NCBI GenBank assembly: GCA_003235465.1
Contig: QJWD01000084.1
Span: 1 to 9,650 of the forward strand
Reading direction: 5' to 3'
Length of the DNA: 9,650 bases
Source: Nitrospirota bacterium
Lineage (GTDB): Bacteria > Nitrospinota > Nitrospinia > Nitrospinales > VA-1
The translations under genes and the position numbers were made by a program. The notes under the pieces were generated by a model that did no database searches, was not told where the DNA came from, and was given only the letters and a program-made list of their open reading frames with translations. Positions 1 through 6,755 of this stretch are shown piece after piece. The first letter of the stretch is position 1. Each line of letters begins with the position of its first letter.

Positions 1-882
1 GACAGCCTCATCGACCAGGGCTGGAATAAAGAAAACGGCGAACTGGACCTGCGCGAAAAGGAACTCGACGACGAGGATCTCAAGAAGATTCTGCAGTCGG
101 ACAAAATCAAGGGCGTGACCGCGCTGTTTCTCGAGTTCAACGAGATCGGCGATGACGGCATAAAGGCCCTGCTCGATTCCGAGCACGCGAAATTCATCAC
201 CGCCATCAACCTGTTCAAGAACAACCTCACCGATGCTGGCGTCAAGGCGATGGCCGCCTCGAAATCCCTCATCAATCTTTCCGAACTGGTGATGAGCGAC
301 AACAAGGTTGGCGTCGAAGGGGCGTTGGCGCTTGCCGAATCGCGGCCTCTGGCCAACCTGGTGTCTCTGTGGGTGGGCGACGATCTGGGCGACGAGGGCG
401 TGAAGGCGATCGCCACGTCAAAAACCCTGACCAAGCTCAACCTGCTGTCCCTCTACCGCAACAACATCGGAAACCCAGGGGCCGTCGCCATCGCCGAATC
501 GAAAAACCTCGGCCAGCTTACGGAGCTCAACCTGAACTGGAATTACATCGAGGGGGCGGGGGTCGAGGCCCTGGCGCAGTCGGACACGCTCAAGAACCTG
601 ACCCAGTTGACGCTGACGTACAACCCCATTGGCGACCGCGGGGCCATCGCCATCGCCGGATCGAAAACGCTTGGCAAGCTTTCCCTGCTCGACCTGTACG
701 AAGCGGAGATCGGCAGCGCCGGGGGGCGGGCCTTCGCCGAATCCACCACGCTCGTCAACCTGGAGACCCTGGTGCTGATTCACAACGACATCAAGCCCGA
801 AGTGCAGGAGATGATCAGAACCTCCAAGACCCTGGCGAAACTCTCTAACGTGATATTCAAGCGCGCCAGCGAAGAGGCCTGA
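1..882 (+). CDS. Leucine-rich-repeat protein (RI-like), 5' end outside window
   Basis: The frame is open from base 1 to a TGA at 880-882 (293 residues visible), so the gene begins upstream. The GTG at 115 is internal: the residues before it (such as ELDLREKELDDEDLKKIL) already form an LRR unit. About ten units follow from residue 14, mostly 27 residues long. Their pattern is LxxLxLxxNxIGxxGAxAIAxSxxLxxL, the ribonuclease-inhibitor-like class in which a short beta strand alternates with a helix. The last unit (residues 256-282) loses the GxxG turn and is followed by an 11-residue tail ending ASEEA, which looks like the true C-terminus. No membrane segment is visible; the N-terminus, and any signal peptide, is not in the window. 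LRR solenoids usually bind other proteins, but no partner can be named. A terminator follows directly, so it is probably not co-transcribed with the next genes. Confidence 0.9.
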   Translation, partial: DSLIDQGWNKENGELDLREKELDDEDLKKILQSDKIKGVTALFLEFNEIGDDGIKALLDSEHAKFITAINLFKNNLTDAGVKAMAASKSLINLSELVMSDNKVGVEGALALAESRPLANLVSLWVGDDLGDEGVKAIATSKTLTKLNLLSLYRNNIGNPGAVAIAESKNLGQLTELNLNWNYIEGAGVEALAQSDTLKNLTQLTLTYNPIGDRGAIAIAGSKTLGKLSLLDLYEAEIGSAGGRAFAESTTLVNLETLVLIHNDIKPEVQEMIRTSKTLAKLSNVIFKRASEEA

Positions 883-903
883 GCCGTAAGCTTATAAGCC
901 TAG

Positions 904-937
904 GGGTTGCCCGGAGAGCGCCGGGGGGCCCTTTTTT
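904..937 (+). terminator. Intrinsic terminator after the LRR gene
   Basis: The left arm (904-914) pairs with the right arm (921-931) around a six-base loop (915-920). The inner five pairs are CCCGG/CCGGG; then come one G-G mismatch, two G-T wobbles and three outer G-C pairs. Six T residues follow at once (932-937). It lies 22 bases after the LRR stop codon. This is the clearest transcription terminator in the window and marks the end of the LRR transcript. Confidence 0.85.
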
Positions 938-979
938 ATTGGCCGGCGCGGGCGGAGAGGAACGGGCTGGTGATAAACT

Positions 980-1010
980 TTGGACGGGGTAGAGCCCCCG
1001 CCCCTATAGG
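980..1010 (+). promoter_or_regulatory. Possible promoter for the propeller genes
   Basis: A weak sigma70-like pair is visible: TTGGAC (980-985) and TATAGG (1005-1010), 19 bases apart, which is longer than the ideal 17. It lies between the LRR terminator and the first propeller gene, where a promoter is expected. The same AGGA (1008-1011) is also the only ribosome-binding-like sequence before the ATG at 1023. The rest of 883-1022 shows nothing except the terminator and a short GGGG/CCCC hairpin (986-998). The match is poor and the call rests mostly on position. Confidence 0.3.
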
Positions 1011-1022
1011 ATACGCGGCAAA

Positions 1023-1859
1023 ATGTTCACTGGAGAAAAACCCGACCTGCTCGACCTGTGGGTGTTCAGGGAAGACAGCATCTACGTTGTCGGCAAGGAC
1101 GGCGTGCCGCAGCATTACGACGGCCAGGAGTGGCTGCCGGTGCGCACCGAAAACGGCAACCCGCTGATGGGCATCTGGGCGGCGAACGAGAAGTGCATTT
1201 ACGCCGTCGGCATCGGTGGCGTCGTGCTCAAGTACGACGGCCGCGCGTGGGAATCCATCGACACCGGCAGTTACGATTCGCTGAACGCCGCCTACGGCTT
1301 CAGCGAGGACAGCATCTTCTTCTACGGCGTCGGCGGGCGCATGTTGTACTGGGACGGCGAAAAGTGGTCGTACCGCGAGCCCAACACCATCCACGACATC
1401 TTCGGCATGTGGGGCGAGGACATCGACCACATCCACGCCGTGGGCGGCGAGGGCATTTACCGCTACTACGACGGCAAGCAGTTCCAGCGGCGCGAGGAAC
1501 TCACCGAGGAGACCGTCTCCCTTTACGGCATTTGGGGGGCGGGGAGCGACAGCGTTTACGTTGTCGGCTCGCACGGAACCATCCTGCATTTCGACAGCGA
1601 GGAATGGCAAAAGATGGAATCCGGCACCGAGGAATATTTGCTCGGCGTCTGGGGCACCGGCGACGACAACATCTACGCCGTCGGCGACAACGCGGTAATC
1701 CTGCATTACGATGGCCAGGCGTGGAGCCCGATGGCCTCGCCGCGCGACGACTACCTGACCAAGGTGCGCGGCCTCGGCCCGAAGCAGGTTTACGCCGTTG
1801 GCGACAACGGCGCGGTGATCCGCTACGACGGCGAGAGCTGGATCGACATGTCGCTGTGA
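1023..1859 (+). CDS. Seven-bladed beta-propeller repeat protein 1
   Basis: This 278-residue protein is made almost wholly of seven units of about 39 residues, starting near residues 9, 48, 87, 126, 167, 206 and 245. The unit consensus is hxGhWGxxxDxIYAVGxxGxILHYDGxxW, a propeller blade pattern of the WD40/YVTN/BNR-like kind. Blade 4 has Phe (DGKQF) in place of the usual terminal Trp. It carries 12 Trp, unusually many. The ATG at 1023 is the first possible start, because an in-frame TAG lies at 990-992, so there is no signal peptide and the protein is probably cytoplasmic. No catalytic residues are apparent. Propellers of this type usually act as binding scaffolds; the ligand is unknown. Its paralogue begins 35 bases downstream and they are probably one transcript. 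The repeat-protein call is firm; the function is not known. Confidence 0.92.
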   Translation: MFTGEKPDLLDLWVFREDSIYVVGKDGVPQHYDGQEWLPVRTENGNPLMGIWAANEKCIYAVGIGGVVLKYDGRAWESIDTGSYDSLNAAYGFSEDSIFFYGVGGRMLYWDGEKWSYREPNTIHDIFGMWGEDIDHIHAVGGEGIYRYYDGKQFQRREELTEETVSLYGIWGAGSDSVYVVGSHGTILHFDSEEWQKMESGTEEYLLGVWGTGDDNIYAVGDNAVILHYDGQAWSPMASPRDDYLTKVRGLGPKQVYAVGDNGAVIRYDGESWIDMSL

Positions 1860-1884
1860 ATTCATAATTTTTCAACCGCAAACC

Positions 1885-1890
1885 GGGAGG
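1885..1890 (+). promoter_or_regulatory. Ribosome binding site for propeller 2
   Basis: GGGAGG lies four bases before GTG 1895. It decides the start of the second propeller gene: no ATG lies nearby in frame and an in-frame TAA is at 1865-1867. Confidence 0.75.
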
Positions 1891-1894
1891 TTTC

Positions 1895-2722
1895 GTGTCC
1901 GGCGTCACCACACAGCACCTGTTGTCGATTTTCGGCTTCGACGCAAACACCATCTTCGTCGGCGGCGCCGACGGCACCATGCTCAGTTTCGACGGCACGG
2001 CCTGGACGCCGCTCGACACCGCCGGCCGCTGGACCTTCAAGGGCATCTGGGGCAGCGCGCCCGACCACGTTTTCGCCGTCGCCACCGACGGGCGCATCCT
2101 GCGTTACGACGGCAAGGCCTGGAGCGTCGAGGACACGGAAAAACTGCCGCCGATGACCGGCATCTTCGGCATTTCGGAAAATGAAATCTACGCCTGCTCG
2201 CGCCTCGGCAAGATATTGCGTTACGACGGCTCCGCCTGGCGCTTTCTCCCCACCGGCACCGATGTGGATATCACCCGGCTCTGGGGCTCGAAGGACAGCG
2301 GCATGTTCGCCGTCGGCTACGACGGCCTGGTGCTCAGGCAGGAAGGCGAGAAATGGCGCCGCCTCACCTTCAACTCCAACGCCGAGTTCTACGGCGTGTA
2401 CGGGTTCGACGGCGGCGGCGTCTACATCGTTGGCTCCGACGGCGCGGCGTTCGGCTACGACGGCGGCGAGTTTTACGAGATGCCGACTAAGACCGGCGAT
2501 TTTCTCCTCGACGTCTGGGGCCCGGAGGACGACCTGGTGTTCGCCGTCGGCGATGAAGGCCGCATCATGCTCAAGGAAGGGCGGCAGTGGACGCAGATCG
2601 AATCCAACACTCAGGAGTACCTGGCGGCGCTCTGGGGTAGCTCCGAGGAAAATATTTACGCCGTGGGAGATAACGGCCTCATCCTGCATTTCAACGGCGA
2701 GGACTGGAAGGCCTGGGCGTGA
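1895..2722 (+). CDS. Seven-bladed beta-propeller repeat protein 2
   Basis: The protein has 275 residues with a GTG start set by the GGGAGG site. Seven blades of about 39 residues again fill the whole chain, starting near residues 9, 48, 87, 126, 165, 204 and 243. They share the hxGhWGxxxDxVFAVGxxGxILxYDGxxW pattern with the neighbouring gene. Blade 5 has Phe (DGGEF) at the terminal Trp position. There is no signal peptide or membrane segment, so a cytoplasmic location is likely. Like its paralogue it has 12 Trp, and it ends WKAWA just before the stop. The two genes clearly arose by duplication but have diverged well at the protein level. No enzyme motif is seen; a binding or scaffold role is inferred from the fold only. 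It lies 77 bases before trpE with no evident terminator or promoter between them, so transcription may continue into the trp genes. Confidence 0.92.
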   Translation: MSGVTTQHLLSIFGFDANTIFVGGADGTMLSFDGTAWTPLDTAGRWTFKGIWGSAPDHVFAVATDGRILRYDGKAWSVEDTEKLPPMTGIFGISENEIYACSRLGKILRYDGSAWRFLPTGTDVDITRLWGSKDSGMFAVGYDGLVLRQEGEKWRRLTFNSNAEFYGVYGFDGGGVYIVGSDGAAFGYDGGEFYEMPTKTGDFLLDVWGPEDDLVFAVGDEGRIMLKEGRQWTQIESNTQEYLAALWGSSEENIYAVGDNGLILHFNGEDWKAWA

Positions 2723-2723
2723 C

Positions 2724-2784
2724 CCCGCTCTCGCGGGCGGCCTGAGATGGAACACTCCAAAAGATGCGAGGGCGCGGCCCGCGC
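2724..2784 (+). promoter_or_regulatory. Competing short hairpins between propeller 2 and trpE
   Basis: Three pairings are possible in this 77-base gap. Hairpin A is CCCGC/GCGGG (2724-2728 with 2733-2737). An alternative pairs CTCTCGC (2728-2734) with GCGAGGG (2766-2772). Hairpin B is GCGCG/CGCGC (2772-2776 with 2780-2784). The middle pairing excludes both hairpins. Neither hairpin has a T run, so no intrinsic terminator is seen. In DNA this GC-rich, short pairings arise easily by chance, so a regulatory role is only a possibility. Confidence 0.25.
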
Positions 2785-2799
2785 GGTGAAGAAGCACAG

Positions 2800-4287
2800 A
2801 TGTTCAAACCCACACTCGAAGAATTCAAGAAGAAGGCGAAACAGGGCAACCTGATTCCCGTGTACAAGGAAATCCTGGCGGATCTCGACACGCCGGTTTC
2901 CGCCTACATGAAGATTCGCGGCGGCAGCCATTCCTTTCTTCTGGAAAGCGTCGAAGGCGGCGAGAAATGGGCGCGCTACTGCTTCCTCGGCTGCGATCCG
3001 ACGCTCACCGTCAGCACGAAGGGCGGCGAGGTCACGATTCGCGGGCAAGGCGGCGAGGAGACGCGGCCCGCCCAGGGCGACACGCCGCTCGCCGAGGTCG
3101 AACGCATCCTGTCGGGCTACCGCCCGGTGGACGTCGACGGGCTGCCGCGTTTTTCCGGCGGCGCGGTGGGTTTCATCGGCTACGACATGGTGCGCCACTT
3201 CGAACACCTGCCCGATACCACCGAGGACGACCTCGCCGTGCCGGATTCGCTGTTCATCGTCGCCGACACCTTGCTGGTGTTCGACAACGTCAGGCAGACG
3301 ATCAAGATCGTCTCCAACGCTTTGGTGAAAGGCGACGGCGACCTGGAGCTTTTGTACCGCGCGACCTGCGACAAGATCCTGGCGCTGGAAGCGCGCCTAC
3401 GCGCCCCCGCGCCGTGTTTCGACACCGCGCCCGTGAACGGCGGCGGCCTCAAAATGGAGTCCAACTTCTCCGAGGAGGAGTTCAGGCAGGCGGTGCTCAA
3501 GATCAAGCGCTACATCCTGGAGGGCGACGTCATCCAGGTGGTGCTGTCGCAGCGTCTCAGTTTCGATGTGCGGCTCGATCCATTTCTCATCTACCGCGCG
3601 CTTCGCACCATCAACCCGTCGCCCTACATGTATTTTCTCGAATTCGGCGACATCAAGGTTGTCGGCTCGTCGCCGGAGGTGCTGGTGCGCGTCGAGGGCG
3701 ATCGCGCCGAGGTGCGCCCCATCGCCGGCACGCGCTGGCGTGGCAAGACCGAGGAGGAGGACCAGGCGCTGGAGAAGGACCTGCTCGCCGACGAAAAGGA
3801 ACTGGCCGAACACATCATGCTGGTGGATCTCGGCAGGAACGACCTCGGGCGGGTGGCGAAAACCGGCTCGGTCGAGGTGAACGAGCGTTTCAAGATCGAA
3901 CGCTATTCGCACGTCATGCACATCGTCTCCAACGTGCGCTGCCGCCTCAAGCCGGGGATGAGCTGTTACGATGTTCTGGCGGCGGCTTTTCCCGCCGGCA
4001 CGCTTTCCGGCGCGCCCAAGATCCGCGCCATGGAGATCATCGACGAGCTGGAGCCCAACCGGCGCGGGCTGTACGGCGGCGCCGTCGGCTACATCGGGTT
4101 CGACGGCAACATGGACACCGCCATCGCCATCCGCACGCTGCTCATCAAGGGCGCGCGCGCGCACCTGGGCGTCGGCGCGGGCATCGTCGCCGATTCGGTG
4201 CCGGAACGCGAATTCGAGGAGACGATGAACAAGGGGCGGGCGCTCCTCAAGGCGGTCGAAGTGGCCGAGCGCGGGCTTTTTGTATGA
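2800..4287 (+). CDS. trpE: Anthranilate synthase component I
   Basis: TrpE converts chorismate, with ammonia supplied by TrpG, to anthranilate, the first committed step to tryptophan. The 495 residues match the usual family length. The N-terminal domain holds LLES (47-50), and NPSPYM (272-277) is also kept; in well-studied enzymes these two segments bind the tryptophan that feeds back on the enzyme, so inhibition is likely retained. The chorismate-binding domain shows GDVIQVVLSQR (242-252), PIAGTRWRG (307-315), LVDLGRNDLGRV (341-352), the HVMHIVS segment (371-377) with the catalytic-type His374, FPAGTLSGAPKIRAMEII (397-414) and GIVADSVPEREFEET (461-475). Trp313 in PIAGTRWRG is unusual, as Pro or Arg is common there. 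I chose ATG 2800 because MFKPTLEEF is where family members begin; an in-frame ATG at 2764 would add 12 unconserved residues. Neither start has a strong ribosome binding site. Confidence 0.97.
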   Translation: MFKPTLEEFKKKAKQGNLIPVYKEILADLDTPVSAYMKIRGGSHSFLLESVEGGEKWARYCFLGCDPTLTVSTKGGEVTIRGQGGEETRPAQGDTPLAEVERILSGYRPVDVDGLPRFSGGAVGFIGYDMVRHFEHLPDTTEDDLAVPDSLFIVADTLLVFDNVRQTIKIVSNALVKGDGDLELLYRATCDKILALEARLRAPAPCFDTAPVNGGGLKMESNFSEEEFRQAVLKIKRYILEGDVIQVVLSQRLSFDVRLDPFLIYRALRTINPSPYMYFLEFGDIKVVGSSPEVLVRVEGDRAEVRPIAGTRWRGKTEEEDQALEKDLLADEKELAEHIMLVDLGRNDLGRVAKTGSVEVNERFKIERYSHVMHIVSNVRCRLKPGMSCYDVLAAAFPAGTLSGAPKIRAMEIIDELEPNRRGLYGGAVGYIGFDGNMDTAIAIRTLLIKGARAHLGVGAGIVADSVPEREFEETMNKGRALLKAVEVAERGLFV

Positions 4288-4311
4288 GGACGTTGATACG
4301 CGAATGCAATT

Positions 4312-4348
4312 CGTTCACCCTCTGCTTCACTCGGAGTTTCGGTGAACG
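4312..4348 (+). promoter_or_regulatory. Hairpin ahead of the trpG ribosome binding site
   Basis: CGTTCACC (4312-4319) pairs perfectly with GGTGAACG (4341-4348). Inside it, 4320-4324 can pair with 4332-4336, leaving a seven-base loop and a four-base bulge. The right arm runs into the trpG ribosome binding site GGGAG (4348-4352), followed by TTTGTTTT. The layout looks like a weak terminator or an RNA switch. A smaller hairpin, CGAAT/ATTCG (4301-4305 with 4309-4313), competes for the left arm. The right arm can also pair with an identical 8-mer inside trpG (4389-4396). Confidence 0.5.
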
Positions 4349-4352
4349 GGAG
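4348..4352 (+). promoter_or_regulatory. Ribosome binding site for trpG
   Basis: GGGAG lies eight bases before ATG 4361, an ideal spacing. Its first base also closes the preceding hairpin, so the structure may affect its availability. Confidence 0.75.
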
Positions 4353-4360
4353 TTTGTTTT

Positions 4361-4932
4361 ATGATCCTGATGATCGACAATTACGATTCGTTCACCTACA
4401 ACCTCGTGCAGTACATGGGCGAGCTGGGGGCGGACATGCAGGTGCACCGGAACGACTGCATCGGCATCGCCGACATCGAACGGCTGAAGCCGGAGAAAAT
4501 CGTCATCTCCCCCGGCCCGTGCACGCCCGAAAAGGCCGGCGTGTCGGTGGAGGTGATACGCCACTTCGCCGGCCGGGTGCCGCTGCTGGGCGTCTGTCTT
4601 GGCCACCAGTCGGTGGGCCAGGCTTTCGGCGGCGAGGTGGTGAAGGCGGGGCGCATCATGCACGGCAAGACCTCAAACGTGACGCACGACGGCAAGAATC
4701 TGTTCCTGGGTCTGCCCAACCCCTTCGTGGCGACGCGCTACCACTCGCTGGTGCTGAGGCGCAAAACCCTGCCGGATTGTCTCGTGGTCACCGCCGAAAG
4801 CGAGGACGGCGAGATCATGGGCATCCGCCACAAGGAATTTTTCATCGAGGGGGTGCAGTTTCATCCGGAATCGATTCTGACCGCCAGCGGCAAGGACCTG
4901 CTCAGGAATTTCCTGGAGATGAAAAGCGGCCG

Positions 4933-4936
<4 letters not shown>
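4361..4936 (+). CDS. trpG: Anthranilate synthase component II (glutamine amidotransferase)
   Basis: TrpG releases ammonia from glutamine for TrpE; the two form the anthranilate synthase complex. At 191 residues it is a normal-length, unfused class I glutamine amidotransferase. Visible motifs are [10 protein letters not shown] (6-15), the oxyanion-region PGP (51-53), the nucleophile Cys79 in GVCLGHQ, the structural segment TSNVTHDG (104-111), and the catalytic His168 and Glu170 in VQFHPESI. Some bacteria share one amidotransferase between anthranilate and p-aminobenzoate synthesis; its place in a full trp operon argues for tryptophan first, but a dual role cannot be excluded. The ATG has a good GGGAG site eight bases upstream. 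The stop overlaps the trpD start by four bases (ATGA), which suggests coupled translation. It contains no Trp residue. Confidence 0.97.
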
Positions 4937-5946
<1,010 letters not shown>

Positions 5947-5948
5947 CC

Positions 5949-6755
5949 ATGGCCACGATACTCGACAAGATCTACGCCGACAAAAAGGAGGAGCTCGCGG
6001 GCACGCGGCGCGAGCGGCCGCTCGCCGAGGTGAAGCAGCGTGCGCGCGACCGGAGCGGCCTGCGCGATGCGAAAGCGGCCCTCAAGAAGGATGGAGCCAC
6101 TCGCATCATCGCCGAGATCAAGCGGCGAAGCCCCTTCAAGGGGGAACTGCTGGCTCATTTCGATGCCGTAGACATCGCCCGCCAGTACGCGGAAAACGGG
6201 GCGGCGGCGATCTCGATCCTCACCGAGAGCCGGCATTTCGCCGGCGATCTGGATTATCTCGACCGGGTGCGCGACGCGGTAGACATCCCGCTACTCAGGA
6301 AGGATTTCATTTTCGACCCCTACCAGGTGCACGAGGCGCGCGCCTTCGGCGCGGATTTTTTTCTCCTCATCGCCACCTGGTTGGACGGGAACCAGCTCGC
6401 CGATCTCCTTGCCCTGGGCGTGGAGGTGGGGCTTCCCGCGCTGGTGGAAACGCACGACGAGGCGGACCTCGACAAGGCGTTCCGTGCCGGGGGCGAGATC
6501 CTCGGCATCAACAACCGCGACCTCAAGACAGGCAGGACGGATCTCGCCGTCTCGCGCCGGCTCATCGGCCGCGCGAGGGAGGAGGCGGGCAAGATCGTCG
6601 TCACCGAGAGCGGCATTCACACAGCCCGGGATATCGAGGAACTCGCGGGCCTCGGGGCCGATGCGTTTCTCATCGGCGAGAGCCTGATGACCTCCGGCGA
6701 TATTCCGGGGAAGCTAAAGTCGCTGCTCGGCCAGGAGGCGGACGATAATGGCTGA
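5949..6755 (+). CDS. trpC: Indole-3-glycerol-phosphate synthase
   Basis: TrpC closes the indole ring, converting CdRP to indole-3-glycerol phosphate with loss of CO2 and water. The 268-residue single-domain TIM barrel is not fused to TrpF. Active-site segments seen are EIKRRSPFKG (56-65; Glu56, Lys58), Glu93 in LTESRHF, Lys118 in LLRKDFI, Glu167 in ALVETHDE, Asn189 in GINNRDLKT, and the phosphate-binding ESGI (220-223) and IGESLM (242-247). ATG 5949 gives MATILDKIYADKKEEL, a typical family N-terminus; a TTG at 5925 in the same frame would overlap trpD and add eight unlikely residues. No strong ribosome binding site is seen, so coupling to trpD is likely. The end overlaps trpF by eight bases. 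Confidence 0.97.
   Translation: MATILDKIYADKKEELAGTRRERPLAEVKQRARDRSGLRDAKAALKKDGATRIIAEIKRRSPFKGELLAHFDAVDIARQYAENGAAAISILTESRHFAGDLDYLDRVRDAVDIPLLRKDFIFDPYQVHEARAFGADFFLLIATWLDGNQLADLLALGVEVGLPALVETHDEADLDKAFRAGGEILGINNRDLKTGRTDLAVSRRLIGRAREEAGKIVVTESGIHTARDIEELAGLGADAFLIGESLMTSGDIPGKLKSLLGQEADDNG
6733..6738 (+). promoter_or_regulatory. Ribosome binding site for trpF
   Basis: A full AGGAGG lies inside the 3' end of trpC, nine bases before ATG 6748. It is among the strongest ribosome binding sites in the operon and fixes the trpF start, although this leaves 16 residues before the first conserved strand. Confidence 0.8.

Larger units (their letters stand above)
4284..4364 (+). other. 26-codon ORF bridging trpE and trpG (ATGA at both ends)
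   Basis: An ATG at 4284 overlaps the trpE stop (ATGA, 4284-4287) and the frame ends at TGA 4362-4364, overlapping the trpG start (ATGA, 4361-4364). It would encode 26 residues beginning MRTLIRECNSFT, with no Trp. It lacks its own clear ribosome binding site, so expression would depend on coupling to trpE. Its first 12 codons resemble the start of trpG ([12 protein letters not shown]): residues 1, 5, 10, 11 and 12 agree. It may be a relic of a duplicated trpG start, a coupling element, or chance. Confidence 0.3.
4284..4396 (+). repeat. Imperfect tandem duplication of the trpG start region, offset 77
   Basis: Bases 4284-4319 and 4361-4396 both start with ATG and both end with the identical 11-mer ATTCGTTCACC (4309-4319 and 4386-4396). 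A hand count over these 36 aligned bases gives 24 identities. The short stretches just before each ATG are also alike: G-rich, then T-rich with one interrupting G. The second copy codes the conserved TrpG motif DSFTY; the first lies in the spacer. An old 77-base tandem duplication is the simplest reading. Confidence 0.5.

Noticed and set aside
890..899. Perfect 10-base palindrome GCTTATAAGC after the LRR gene
   Set aside because: It has no loop, no second copy and sits just before the real terminator; it is too short to call an operator.
936..2797. Two long antisense ORFs (936-1865 and 1862-2797, about 310 codons each) covering both propeller genes
   Set aside because: They mirror repeat-coding, GC-rich sense genes. 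Their translations are Val/Ala/Asp/His-rich with no recognisable domain, and the sense strand shows clear propeller blades.
2764..2799. ATG 2764 as the trpE start
   Set aside because: It adds 12 Arg/Gly-rich residues not typical of TrpE and has no ribosome binding site; ATG 2800 fits the family start.
4304..4345. 13-codon ORF (starts MQFVHPLL) in the trpE-trpG spacer as a trp leader peptide
   Set aside because: It has no Trp codon and no good ribosome binding site; it ends inside the hairpin arm.
4312..4360. Hairpin plus TTTGTTTT as an intrinsic terminator that ends the trpE transcript
   Set aside because: The T stretch is interrupted and lies after GGGAG, not directly after the stem; trpG follows at once and needs the transcript. 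Partial attenuation remains possible.
4342..4932. In-frame extension of trpD upstream through trpG, giving a 534-codon frame
   Set aside because: The residues are an out-of-frame reading of trpG with no family match; ATG 4933 gives a standard TrpD.
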